Source: Desulfobulbus sp.
Lineage (GTDB): Bacteria; Desulfobacterota; Desulfobulbia; Desulfobulbales; Desulfobulbaceae
Direction of reading: 5' to 3'
Assembly: GCA_009780825.1 (NCBI GenBank)
Contig: WQZH01000012.1
Coordinates: forward strand, 1 to 60,346
Length of the DNA: 60,346 nt
Within the stretch, counting starts at the first letter, position 1; every line of letters starts with the position of its first letter. A program made the position numbers and the translations under genes. Under the pieces are notes generated by a model. That model was not told where the DNA came from, ran no database searches, and saw only the letters and a list, made by a program, of their open reading frames with translations. Below are positions 1 through 8,758 of this stretch, piece after piece.

Positions 1-60
1 CAGGCAGCGAATACAGAAAAAACTCGGCTATCTCTCTCCCGCTTCCTTTGAACGAAGATA

Positions 61-1332
61 CTATGAACAAAAACTGGCCGCCTGATATTCATTTTGGTGT
101 CCACTATTGACGACTGACATCATGCCATTGGAGGCGAGCATCATCCATGATGCATGCTTGTACGGCGCGGGACGGCGGATAAGGCTGAACTGCAACTTGT
201 CGTCTTGGTCGCCACGAGGGGATACCCCGAAGTTGATCAGATCATTGTGCCGATAGCGCTTCTCAGAAAACGCCTTCAACCATTCAAGCGATGGAACTGG
301 ATTGCGCTCCGCAAAGCGCTTTGCCGGCAGACCTGATGCATCGGACAACGCCCAATGCATTCGCCCCACGAAATCATCCTGTCTGGTACTGGACGAAGGG
401 CGGGCTAAGGCGCAAGTGACCACAATTAGCTCTTTCCCACGGATGCCATCCCGATAGGATTCAGCCCAGGCCTTCAAGGTCTTATGGAGCGCTGAATGGC
501 GACTGCGTGGAGGTACTTCGTAGAGAATGGGGATTATGCCCTTGGCTTTCCATTCGATGGTTTTGATATGCTCTTGCCCAGATTGGCAATCACACAACGC
601 ATAAGGCTGCTGAGTGACCTCGCCCAGCATTCGGTCAGCAGCCAGTGCATCCATCATGTAACGCAGCACTGCGTCGTCAATGCTGTATCCAACGAAGCAG
701 ACCACATAGTTGCGGAACAATTCGCTGACGAATCGCGCTGCCCAGCGTTCTGTGAGGTAGGCCAATCCGAAGTCACCGCTGGTGATTACCAAACTATTTA
801 GCGCTGTGGTGTCATCATCTTTTTGGGGCAGCAGGCCATGTAGGTAGACCAATCCGTTCCAACGGCTGCTCTTGGGAACAGGTAACATTGGTGCTGTATA
901 GCTCTGGATCGTTTGCCCAGTGTCCTCAGTCACCCGTTCGAAAATACGATCGCAATTGGTGGTTACCAGACGGAGAGCGCCATCTTGACAGCGAGCCAAT
1001 TGCAGCAAAGCAGCATGCGTACTGGTTCCTTTAGGGTGTTGTTTAGGTTGCAAAGCCTGCGCCAGTACTTCGCGTACAGTGGTGCGTTGTCCATGTATTC
1101 TTCGTTCCAATAAGCCCAGCGTCACATCAAACTGTTTGTTCTTATAGGCTTTTTGTTCGATGGGATCACGATCAATATCCAAACGCTTGTAGATGTCATC
1201 CACCAGTCCCTTGAACCCCGGCAACCCTGCTGGGCGGGAAATGCCAGCACCACAGAAGAAAACAACACGTCCCTCTTCATGTGCTTGCAATAGAGATTCT
1301 GGAATGTCAGGGCCTTTTGGTATGAACTGCAC
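61..1332 (-). CDS. SIR2-like domain protein, probable anti-phage type, possibly truncated
   Basis: The N-terminal part is a SIR2-type NAD-binding domain. It shows the FCGAGISRPAGLPGF motif at about residues 21-35, then TTNCDRIFE and a YLHG motif. Such domains in large bacterial defence proteins (Dsr1/SIR2_2-like) degrade NAD+ during phage infection; that role is inferred here. I chose the GTG at 1332, which has an AAGAGA-like site upstream and gives a start like MQFIPKGPDIPES. An upstream TTG at 1368 is also open. At 423 residues it is much shorter than the roughly 1000-residue-plus relatives I have in mind, and the last ~20 residues (from about SVVNSGHQ) look unlike a domain end. Both other minus-strand frames stay open from about position 110 down to the window edge, so a frameshift is possible. 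It follows the ygiQ-like gene by about 40 bases. Confidence 0.7.
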   Translation of the reverse strand: MQFIPKGPDIPESLLQAHEEGRVVFFCGAGISRPAGLPGFKGLVDDIYKRLDIDRDPIEQKAYKNKQFDVTLGLLERRIHGQRTTVREVLAQALQPKQHPKGTSTHAALLQLARCQDGALRLVTTNCDRIFERVTEDTGQTIQSYTAPMLPVPKSSRWNGLVYLHGLLPQKDDDTTALNSLVITSGDFGLAYLTERWAARFVSELFRNYVVCFVGYSIDDAVLRYMMDALAADRMLGEVTQQPYALCDCQSGQEHIKTIEWKAKGIIPILYEVPPRSRHSALHKTLKAWAESYRDGIRGKELIVVTCALARPSSSTRQDDFVGRMHWALSDASGLPAKRFAERNPVPSLEWLKAFSEKRYRHNDLINFGVSPRGDQDDKLQFSLIRRPAPYKHASWMMLASNGMMSVVNSGHQNEYQAASFCS

Positions 1333-1374
1333 TGTCGTTCTCTTGTTCTGGGTCAGGTTTACGTGCAAGACCGG

Positions 1375-3123
1375 TCAGGACGGCCGTTTGCGGTGAGGCG
1401 CCGAATCCTGTCCCGGACGGCGGGCTGGCCGCTGTTTTGCCGCGCCGGTGATGGTCGCCTTCTGCCGTTCCCGGCCCGCTTCGCTTTTTTCGACGAAACA
1501 GGATTCGCCCGTGAATGGATTGACCCCGGTCCAGTACATGAGGGTGGACCAGGTGCAGGGGGTGGGGGTGAACAGTTGCACCTGGCGGGGCAGGAGGCGC
1601 AGTTCCCGCAGGCAGAAGGCCCGCAGTTCGTCCATGGCCGCCTGGGTGCAGCCGGGATGGGCGGCAATCAGGTAATAGGTGAGGTACTGCTCCAGCCCTT
1701 CTTCCTTGGTCATCTGGTTGAACAGCCGGCGAAAGTGGAGCAGCCCTCCGATGTCCGGCTTGCCCATGGCCGCCAACACCGCCGGGTTGCTGTGTTCCGG
1801 CGCGATCTTCATCTGCCCCGAGACATGATGACGGACGATTTCGCGCAGGTAGGTTGAGCCGTTGGCACGGTCGGCGAGGATCAAGTCGTGGCGCAGCCCC
1901 GAGGCCACAACGATCTTTTTTATGTTGTTGACGGCGCGTAACCGGCGAAGCAGGCCGATGAGCGGGCGGTGGTCCGGCTTGAGGCTCGGGCAGAGCGTGG
2001 GGAACAGGCAGCGTTTGTCCCGGCAGCCGCCCTTGACCAGTTTTTTGGCGCACTCGAAACCGTACATGTTGGCGGTCGGGCCGCCGACATCGGCGATCAC
2101 GCCCTTGAATGCCGGATGCCCGGCAAGGCGGGTCGCTTCGCGGACCAGGGAATCGGCGCTCCGCTGCTGGATTGTGCGGCCCTGGTGCATGGCGATCGCG
2201 CAGAAGTTGCAGTCGCCGTAGCAGCCCCGGTGAGTGGTCAGGGCAAAGCGGATGGTGTCCAGGGCCCGGACCGGTCCATCCCGCCGATGGCCGGGATGGA
2301 GGTCGAGTTCGAAATCCAGTTCGTGGATTGCGTCGAGTTCCGCGGTGGTCAGCGCCGGTTGGGGCGGATTGTGGATAAGGTAGCGGCTGTCCTGCTGCTG
2401 GGCCAGAGGTTGGGCGGTGAGCGCATCGTTGTGGTCGTAGAAGGTGCGGAACATGGCGGCAAAGGCCGGCGCGTCAGCGGCAACGACCTGAAAGGGAGGC
2501 AGGAGCAGTGCCTCGGCCGGTGGGGCCGGCGCGACATGGCAAAGGCCGCGGATGGCGACAGGCGATTGTCCGGCGGCCAGCGTCTGGGCCAGCTCGACCA
2601 CGCTTTGTTCAGCCATGCCGTAGAGCAGATAGTCGGCCTTGGCGTCAAAGAGGATCGAGCGCCGTACCCGCATGTCCCAGGCGTCGTAATGGGCGATGCG
2701 CCGCAGGCTAGCCTCGATGCCGCCCAGTACCAGCGGCGCGGTGTTTTTGCAGTGTTGGCGGATGAGGTTGGCGTAGGCGATCACCGCCCGGTCCAGACGG
2801 CGGGTGTTGCGGCCGCCGGGGGTGTAGTCGTCGGTATGGCGCCGCCGGCCGGAGGCGGTGCGGTTGGCCACCATGGAATCGATGGAGCCACCGGTGATGC
2901 CCCAGAAAAGCCGGGGTTTGCCAAGCCGGCGGATGTCGGCGGCCGAACGGCAGTCGGGCTGGGCGATGATCCCTACTCTGAAGCCGCGTTTGACCAGGAG
3001 CTTGCCGATGACCGCGACGCCGATGAAGGGCGAGTCAATGTAGGCATCGCCGGTGACCAGGATGATGTCGAGCGCCTCCCAACCCAGGGCGGCCATCTCT
3101 TCACGGCTGCAGGGGAGAAACAT
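1375..3123 (-). CDS. YgiQ family radical SAM protein (UPF0313)
   Basis: This is a radical SAM enzyme of the YgiQ/UPF0313 family, whose reaction is not established. The N-terminus carries the family's ILVTGDAYIDSPFIGVAVIG segment. The central [4Fe-4S]-binding motif is CYGDCNFCAI (CX3CX2C), followed by GPTANMYG and the cysteine-rich CRDKRCLFPTLC stretch typical of the family. The frame is open from 3225, but the ATG at 3123 begins the family-like sequence MFLPCSREEMAALGW, giving 582 residues. That is shorter than the E. coli homologue of roughly 740 residues but within family range. The start lies inside the last 23 bases of the upstream flavoprotein gene, so the two are probably co-transcribed and translationally coupled. 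Confidence 0.9.
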   Translation of the reverse strand: MFLPCSREEMAALGWEALDIILVTGDAYIDSPFIGVAVIGKLLVKRGFRVGIIAQPDCRSAADIRRLGKPRLFWGITGGSIDSMVANRTASGRRRHTDDYTPGGRNTRRLDRAVIAYANLIRQHCKNTAPLVLGGIEASLRRIAHYDAWDMRVRRSILFDAKADYLLYGMAEQSVVELAQTLAAGQSPVAIRGLCHVAPAPPAEALLLPPFQVVAADAPAFAAMFRTFYDHNDALTAQPLAQQQDSRYLIHNPPQPALTTAELDAIHELDFELDLHPGHRRDGPVRALDTIRFALTTHRGCYGDCNFCAIAMHQGRTIQQRSADSLVREATRLAGHPAFKGVIADVGGPTANMYGFECAKKLVKGGCRDKRCLFPTLCPSLKPDHRPLIGLLRRLRAVNNIKKIVVASGLRHDLILADRANGSTYLREIVRHHVSGQMKIAPEHSNPAVLAAMGKPDIGGLLHFRRLFNQMTKEEGLEQYLTYYLIAAHPGCTQAAMDELRAFCLRELRLLPRQVQLFTPTPCTWSTLMYWTGVNPFTGESCFVEKSEAGRERQKATITGAAKQRPARRPGQDSAPHRKRPS

Positions 3124-4417
3124 GGCGCTCTGCCGATGAACGGCCGGCCAGCCAGCCGGTGGAAAAGGCGGCCTGGAGGTTGTAGCCGCCGGTGTCGGCC
3201 TGGAGGTCGAGGATTTCGCCGGCAAAGTAGAGGCCGCGCACCAGCCGGGAGGCCATGGTGCGGGGATCGACTTCGCGGGTGTCGACGCCGCCGGCCGTGA
3301 CGATGGCCTCGGCCAGGGGACGGTGGCCGGTGATCCGCAGGCGGAAGTTCTTCAGCCATTGGCAGAGCCGTTTGCGCTCGCCGCTGCGGATGGTGCCGGC
3401 AAGGGTTTCGGCGCTCAAATCGGTTTCATCTAGGGCCACATCCACCATCTCCCTGGGGAGCAGGCCGCGCAGCACACTGGCCAGCGGCTCCAAGCGGCGC
3501 TGGGTACAATCGCGTACCAGCCTGGCGTCGAGTTTTTTTTCGTCCAGGGCGGGCTTGAGATCGAGCAGCAGATGAATTTCCCGTCCCTCGCGCAGGGCAT
3601 CGACCACCAGGCCGCTCAAGGTGAGGATCACCGGGCCGCTCAGGCCATCTTCGGTGAATGCCATCTCGCCGAAGGCCGCACCGCGTTTTTGGCCGTCGAT
3701 GAACAGCCGCACCCGGATGTTGCGCAGTTGCAGGCCGGCCATCCTGCCCGCCGGGCCATCCTGAGTGACCAGCGGCACCAGGGCCGGGCGGATAGGGACG
3801 AGGCTGTGGCCGCTTTCTTCTGCCAGCCGGTAGCCGTCGCCGGTGGAACCGGTCAGCGGATAGGAAGCACCGCCGGTGGCCAGGATGAGGGCGTCGCAGG
3901 CCATCGCTTCGCCGCCGCAGACCACGCCGGTGACCGCGTCACCCGCGCGCGTCACCCGGCTGAGCGCCATGCCTGTGCGGACGGCAACCCCGCATCGGGC
4001 CAGCCAGCGCTCGAGCGCTGCCAATACCTCCGGCGCTTTGCCGGAGGCAGGAAAGACGCGACCGCCCCGTTCGGTGACCGTTTCCAGCCCCAGTCCCTGG
4101 AAAAAATCCAGCAGGTCCGGAGAAAAAAAGCGGTGGAACGCCTGGCGGAGAAAGGGGCCGGTGGGTCCGAAGTGGCCGAGAAATTCGGGCAGCGGCGCCA
4201 CATTGGTGAGGTTGCACCGGCCCTTGCCGGTGATGCAGAGCTTGCGGCCGGGCCGCGCCATTTTTTCCAGGAGGATGACCTGGCTGCCGGCCAGCGCGGC
4301 CTGGCCGGCAGCCATCAAACCGGCGGCGCCGGCGCCCGCGACCACCACCCGCGCTGGGCGGCCGGCCGGGGCTGGAGTGCAAGAGGTGTGCGATGGGAGG
4401 GCGGCAAAATCGTGCAT
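3101..4417 (-). CDS. HI0933/YhiN-like FAD-dependent oxidoreductase
   Basis: A 438-residue flavoprotein of the HI0933/BaiN-like family. The dinucleotide-binding motif VVVAGAGAAGLMAA is near residue 25, followed by the family block MARPGRKLCITGKGRCNLTN and, near the C-terminus, GGVDTREVDPRTM and GLYFAGEILDLQADTGGYNLQ, which contacts the FAD. The substrate is unknown for most members; some reduce bile-acid intermediates, but nothing here points to that. The gene overlaps the ygiQ-like start. Its 5' end is followed by a 376-base gap that belongs mainly to the divergent kup leader. Confidence 0.88.
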   Translation of the reverse strand: MHDFAALPSHTSCTPAPAGRPARVVVAGAGAAGLMAAGQAALAGSQVILLEKMARPGRKLCITGKGRCNLTNVAPLPEFLGHFGPTGPFLRQAFHRFFSPDLLDFFQGLGLETVTERGGRVFPASGKAPEVLAALERWLARCGVAVRTGMALSRVTRAGDAVTGVVCGGEAMACDALILATGGASYPLTGSTGDGYRLAEESGHSLVPIRPALVPLVTQDGPAGRMAGLQLRNIRVRLFIDGQKRGAAFGEMAFTEDGLSGPVILTLSGLVVDALREGREIHLLLDLKPALDEKKLDARLVRDCTQRRLEPLASVLRGLLPREMVDVALDETDLSAETLAGTIRSGERKRLCQWLKNFRLRITGHRPLAEAIVTAGGVDTREVDPRTMASRLVRGLYFAGEILDLQADTGGYNLQAAFSTGWLAGRSSAERHVSPLQP

Positions 4418-4604
4418 GGCTGAGTACTACCCCAAACATGGGGAAAAAACATCACAATCGTCATCACCTTGTCTGAATGCCGGAAGATCGTGCGGATGGT
4501 GCGGCCTGACTGGCGTCGAGAAAAATTCGATTGCAAAAGATAGAGGAACGAGGGAAAATGCCAACCTGTCGTCCTGTTCGCGCCGATGTCGATTTTTGAT
4601 CAAC

Positions 4605-4748
4605 AGGCGCGTGGTGGACAGACAGCGCTTAATCCCGCCATGGCGGGAACGGGGGACCCAATTACTACGGGGCGGATCGCACATGCGTAAGGCATCTCTC
4701 AGCCCGAGCCCGTCAGCTTACCTCGTCGGCGTCATGGGAGCCTCCGGT
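4605..4748 (+). promoter_or_regulatory. c-di-AMP riboswitch (ydaO/yuaA)
   Basis: The leader of kup carries the conserved blocks of the ydaO-yuaA riboswitch in order: CGCTTAATCCCGCC with its pairing partner GGCGGGA, CGGGGGACCCAATT, GGGGCGGATC, GCCCGAGCCCGTCAGCTTACC, then CTCGTCGGCGTCATGGGAGC. This class binds cyclic di-AMP, which generally switches off potassium import genes. Its position about 50 bases before the GTG of a Kup transporter fits that logic. I could not fold it or score it against a covariance model, so the exact ends are approximate. Confidence 0.9.
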
Positions 4749-4793
4749 TGTTGCCAGAGGCTGCATTGCCCTGGCCATCAATAGGAGAACTCC

Positions 4794-6716
4794 GTGGACG
4801 CATCCGTTGTACCCGCTTCGCCTTCCCCCAATGCCGACGATCACCATTCGAAAACCCCTCTGGCCTATTTGTCTCTGGCTGCTTTGGGCATCATCTACGG
4901 TGATCTTGGCACCAGCCCTCTGTACACTCTGCAGGATTGCTTCTTCGGCACACACGGCGTGGCGGTCAACCAGACCAACATCCTGGGGATACTCTCCATG
5001 GTGTTCTGGTCGCTGATTTTCGTGGTCAGCATCAAATACGCCATTTTCGTCCTGCGGGCCGACAACAAGGGGGAAGGCGGAACCTTCTCCTTGCTGGCGA
5101 TGCTGCGCAGCCGGCTGAAGAACAACAAAAGGCGCTGGGCCATCCTGACCATCCTGACCGCTTCAGGCGCCTCGCTCCTGTACGGCGACGGCGTGATCAC
5201 CCCGGCCATCTCGGTGCTGTCGGCCATCGAAGGCATCAATATGGCCACCGACGCGGCCGCCCATTTCGTGGTTCCCCTGACCTGCCTGGTCCTGGGCTCG
5301 CTTTTTTTCATGCAGCGATATGGCACGGCGGTCATCGGCAGGGTCTTCGGGCCGGTGATGGCTGTTTGGTTCGGCACGCTGGGTGTGCTGGGATTGCTGG
5401 CCATCATCAAACAGCCGGAGGTGCTCGCCGCCCTCAATCCCGTCCATGTGATTACCTACTTTGCCGCCAATGGCCTGCACGGCACGGTTTCCCTGGCCTC
5501 GGTGGTGCTCTGCATCACCGGCTGTGAGGCCCTGTACGCCGACATGGGGCATTTCGGCTACCTGCCCATCCGTTTGAGCTGGTATCTGGTCGTCCTGCCC
5601 GGCCTGGTGCTCAACTATTTCGGCCAGGGCGCCTATCTGCTGGCACATCAGGACATCACCGGCATCAACCCGTTCTATACCCTGGCGCCCACCAAGAGTT
5701 TGCTCTATCCGCTGGTGATCCTGGCCACCGTATCGACGGTCATCGCCTCCCAGGCCATGATCTCCGGCGTCTATTCCCTGACCCAACAGGCTGTTCAACT
5801 GGGTTTCATGCCGCGCATGCGGATCGTCCATACCTCGGAGAAGGTCAAGGGACAAATCTATATCCCCACGGTCAACTGGATGGTGATGATCGCCTGCCTG
5901 ACCCTGGTGCTGGTTTTCGAGAGTTCGTCCCGTCTGGCGGCGGCCTACGGGTTCGCGGTGACTGCCTCGATGACCATCACCTCCATCCTCTATTTTCAAG
6001 TCACCCGGATCAAATGGAACTGGCCGCTGTGGCAAAGTCTATTGCTGCTGCTCCTGTTTCTCCTGTTCGACAGCTCCTTTCTGACCGCCAACATGTTCAA
6101 GGTGGTGGATGGCGGCTGGATCACCATCTGCATCGCCACCGCCATTCTCACCTCCATGATCACTTGGCGCGATGGCCGGGCTTTGCTGGCCAAGCATTAC
6201 GAACTGATGCGGCTGCCAACCGATGTCTTTCTCAAAGACCTGGCCAAATACAGTCCGCAGCGGACCTCCGGCACCGCTGTCTTCATGTCCATTCATCCCA
6301 AGGGCATTCCGCACACCCTGCTCCACCATCTCAAGCACAACGAGGCGCTGCATGAGCGGGTGTTGCTTTTTTCCATCCTGTCGGCGGAAACACCGACCAT
6401 CGACGATAGGGATCGGGTCCAACTGGAGCGCTTGGGGCAGGGCTTCTACCGGATCATGGTCCACTACGGCTTCATGGAAAGCCCCAGCATACCGAAGGCT
6501 CTTGAATTGCTGGCCTTGCAGGGGATGGCCATCGACATCTACACCACCTCCTTCTTCCTTGGCCGGGAGACCCTCCTGTCCACCGGGACCTCGCCCATGG
6601 CCACGTGGCGCAAGCATTTGTTTGTGTTCATGGCCCGCAACGCCTGGAACGCCACCTCGTTCTTCAAGTTGCCGCCCGATCGGGTGGTGGAACTCGGCAA
6701 TCAGGTGGAGCTCTGA
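4794..6716 (+). CDS. kup: Kup family potassium uptake permease
   Basis: A 640-residue KUP/HAK/KT potassium:proton symporter of the inner membrane. The family signature GIIYGDLGTSPLYTLQ is at residues 33-48. About twelve hydrophobic segments follow up to residue ~460, and then a cytoplasmic tail containing VFMSIHPKGIPHTLLHHLKH. Length is normal for the family. The GTG start at 4794 is set by AGGAGA at 4783-4788. The gene is single and is preceded by a c-di-AMP riboswitch, so potassium import is probably repressed when c-di-AMP is high (established for this riboswitch class, inferred here). Confidence 0.96.
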   Translation: MDASVVPASPSPNADDHHSKTPLAYLSLAALGIIYGDLGTSPLYTLQDCFFGTHGVAVNQTNILGILSMVFWSLIFVVSIKYAIFVLRADNKGEGGTFSLLAMLRSRLKNNKRRWAILTILTASGASLLYGDGVITPAISVLSAIEGINMATDAAAHFVVPLTCLVLGSLFFMQRYGTAVIGRVFGPVMAVWFGTLGVLGLLAIIKQPEVLAALNPVHVITYFAANGLHGTVSLASVVLCITGCEALYADMGHFGYLPIRLSWYLVVLPGLVLNYFGQGAYLLAHQDITGINPFYTLAPTKSLLYPLVILATVSTVIASQAMISGVYSLTQQAVQLGFMPRMRIVHTSEKVKGQIYIPTVNWMVMIACLTLVLVFESSSRLAAAYGFAVTASMTITSILYFQVTRIKWNWPLWQSLLLLLLFLLFDSSFLTANMFKVVDGGWITICIATAILTSMITWRDGRALLAKHYELMRLPTDVFLKDLAKYSPQRTSGTAVFMSIHPKGIPHTLLHHLKHNEALHERVLLFSILSAETPTIDDRDRVQLERLGQGFYRIMVHYGFMESPSIPKALELLALQGMAIDIYTTSFFLGRETLLSTGTSPMATWRKHLFVFMARNAWNATSFFKLPPDRVVELGNQVEL

Positions 6717-6848
6717 AGGGGCGGCGGCGGAGTCGTCTTCGTCTTTGCCGTCTTCCCGCCCCGCAGGCTCGCGCTGGCAGGGGGTTGCTTGCCCTGCTGC
6801 GGGGGTTTGACTGTCTTTGGGCAAAACGCCGGGTGAGGCCGGAAGCGG

Positions 6849-7451
6849 TCATGGGCGCATCCTGCCGAACCCCCAGGCAAAGGAGGCCCGAGTCCATCCG
6901 CCGCCGCCGACCCGCACGCCGGCGAACATGGTTTCAGCCATCTGGATCGAGCCCATGATGCGGGCCACATCGATCATCAGTTCGCTGTCGGCAACCAGAC
7001 GTTCCACATCTTCCCCCGGATAGCCCGCCCAGTACTTGAGATCGTGCCGGAAGCAGGCCGGATAGAGATCGTATTCCCGCCATTTGTTGAACCACAGGGA
7101 ACAGCCGTCGGACTTGAACGGCCGGGCAGGAGGATCCTTGGCGATCTTCGCCCACAGCGCGTTGAGATCGTAGTAGGCGCAGATCTCTTTGATTTGATAC
7201 AGAGAAACCACTTCGTCTCTTTGGGGGAGGTTGATCTTTCCTCTTCCTGGCTGTGCCGGTCTGCCGGCAGGTCGGCTGCCGGGAATGGCTGTCGGCGCGG
7301 CAGCGCCCAATTCGTTCTGCCGGATCGCTGGGTTCGGCGGTTCTCTTGTTGCCCCTTGCAGGGGAACATCGCTTTGATTCGCCGCGACGACTGGCTGGAG
7401 AGTAAGAACAATACCGGCAATGGTGGCGAGAATGATCGGCGTATACCGCAT
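6849..7451 (-). CDS. Secreted phospholipase-A2-like protein
   Basis: A 200-residue protein with a signal peptide (MRYTPIILATIAGIVLTLQPVVAA). A low-complexity Pro/Arg linker runs to about residue 90, then comes a compact domain with KSDGCSLWF, YPACFRHDLKYWAGYPG and a following helix LVADSELMIDVARIMG. The arrangement Gly-Cys-Ser, then Cys-x2-His-Asp-x2-Tyr resembles the calcium loop and His-Asp catalytic helix of phospholipase A2-like folds, so a secreted or periplasmic lipid hydrolase is possible. Activity is not shown. Its ribosome site GGGAG lies inside the last codons of dinB, and the ATG is 2 bases after the dinB stop, so the two are translationally coupled. Confidence 0.6.
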   Translation of the reverse strand: MRYTPIILATIAGIVLTLQPVVAANQSDVPLQGATREPPNPAIRQNELGAAAPTAIPGSRPAGRPAQPGRGKINLPQRDEVVSLYQIKEICAYYDLNALWAKIAKDPPARPFKSDGCSLWFNKWREYDLYPACFRHDLKYWAGYPGEDVERLVADSELMIDVARIMGSIQMAETMFAGVRVGGGGWTRASFAWGFGRMRP

Positions 7452-7453
7452 GA

Positions 7454-8629
7454 TTAGCTCCCTATGTGTGCCGCGGCGTGGTGGGCGGCAGGATGGGCGG
7501 GATCAGGATTGGATGAGTATATTGGTTCTGTTGTCGGTCGATCCGGAAAGGGCAGGGGCAACTGGCGGATACGCCGGAGCCGGGCCTCCCGTTCGTCGCA
7601 CAGATTGGCGACCGTGACCCCGACCAGCCGGACGGGCCGCCTGCCTGCCTCAGTCGCGGCGAGGAGCCGCGGCAGATGGGCGATCATGTCGGCGGCGTCG
7701 AAAAACCCCTGGGCTGTGGTACAGGAGCGGGTGACGGTGGTGAAGTCGCCGTAGCGGACCTTGAGCACCAGGGTGCGCCCGACGGTTCGTTTGCGCGCCA
7801 GCAGGGCGGCCACTTCCAGAACCTGCTCGTCCAGCACCGCGTTCACCTGGTCCAGGTGACGGATATCCGTGGCCAGCGTGATCTCCGACCCGATGGATTT
7901 CCGTACCCGCACCGGCTCCACCGGCCGGTGGTCGATACCGCGGGCCATGTCGTGAAAGAGCCGACCGGACTTGCCGAATAACGCCATCAATTCCTGGGGC
8001 GAGTAGCGGAGCAGGTCGCTGCCGGCGCGGATACCGTGGGCCAGCATTTTCCGTTCGGTCACCTGGCCGACACCGTAGAACTTGTCGATGGGCAGGGTGG
8101 CCAGGAAGTCCCGCGCCTGTTCGGGCGGGATGACGGTGAGCCCGTCGGGCTTGCGGTAGCCGGAGGCGATCTTGGCCAGGAATTTGTTGTAGGAGACGCC
8201 GGCCGAGGCCGTCAGGCCGGTGGCGGTGCGGATGGCGGCGCGGATGATCCCGGCGAGCCGGGTGGCCGAAGGCTCAGCGAGCAGATTGTCGGTGACGTCG
8301 AGGAAGGCCTCGTCCACGGAGATCTGTTCCACCAGGGGCGTGTAGCGATGGAACAGAGTCATGATTTCTTGCGAAACCTCCCGGTAGCGCGTCATCCGCG
8401 GCTTGATGAACACAGCCTGCGGGCAGAGCTGATGAGCGCGGCAACTGGGCATGGCCGAATGAACGCCAAAGGCGCGGGCTTCGTAGGAGCAGGCCGCGAC
8501 CACGCCCCGGCTGTTGGGCTCGCCGCCGACGATCACCGGCATGCCTCGCAGCTCCGGCCGGTCGAGCTGCTCGACCGAGGCGAAAAAGGCGTCCATATCG
8601 ACGTGAATGATCTTGCGGACGGGCGGCAT
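7454..8629 (-). CDS. dinB: DNA polymerase IV (Y family)
   Basis: A 391-residue translesion polymerase. The N-terminal metal site IIHVDMDAFFASVEQ and the palm motif ISVDEAFLDVT supply the catalytic acidic residues. Next come YNKFLAKIASGYRKPDGL and the helix-hairpin-helix FYGVGQVTERKML, and then the little-finger domain. The C-terminus LPLPFPD, near residue 368, resembles a beta-clamp-binding peptide (QLxLF-like). I see no convincing LexA box in the 114-base gap to the divergent epimerase gene. It is followed directly by the PLA2-like gene. Confidence 0.96.
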   Translation of the reverse strand: MPPVRKIIHVDMDAFFASVEQLDRPELRGMPVIVGGEPNSRGVVAACSYEARAFGVHSAMPSCRAHQLCPQAVFIKPRMTRYREVSQEIMTLFHRYTPLVEQISVDEAFLDVTDNLLAEPSATRLAGIIRAAIRTATGLTASAGVSYNKFLAKIASGYRKPDGLTVIPPEQARDFLATLPIDKFYGVGQVTERKMLAHGIRAGSDLLRYSPQELMALFGKSGRLFHDMARGIDHRPVEPVRVRKSIGSEITLATDIRHLDQVNAVLDEQVLEVAALLARKRTVGRTLVLKVRYGDFTTVTRSCTTAQGFFDAADMIAHLPRLLAATEAGRRPVRLVGVTVANLCDEREARLRRIRQLPLPFPDRPTTEPIYSSNPDPAHPAAHHAAAHIGS

Positions 8630-8664
8630 GGAAGGAAATGGGCTGAGCTCAAGCTGTTATCGCA

Positions 8665-8693
8665 TTGACGCTGGTCACGGTCATGACTATTAT
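8665..8693 (+). promoter_or_regulatory. Predicted sigma-70 promoter for the epimerase gene
   Basis: TTGACG (8665-8670), a 17-base spacer, then TATTAT (8688-8693); each hexamer matches consensus at 5 of 6 positions. It lies about 65 bases before the epimerase start, in the divergent gap with dinB. Predicted by eye only. Confidence 0.55.
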
Positions 8694-8758
8694 CAATAAG
8701 ATATACCGTATCACCGTACTGTCGTCCTATCATACTCCCTGGCATGGAAGCGGACAAT

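Noticed and set aside
1969..3300. A 443-codon plus-strand open frame opposite the ygiQ-like gene
   Set aside because: Gly/Ala/Arg-rich antisense frame without family features; the opposite strand has a clear radical SAM motif.
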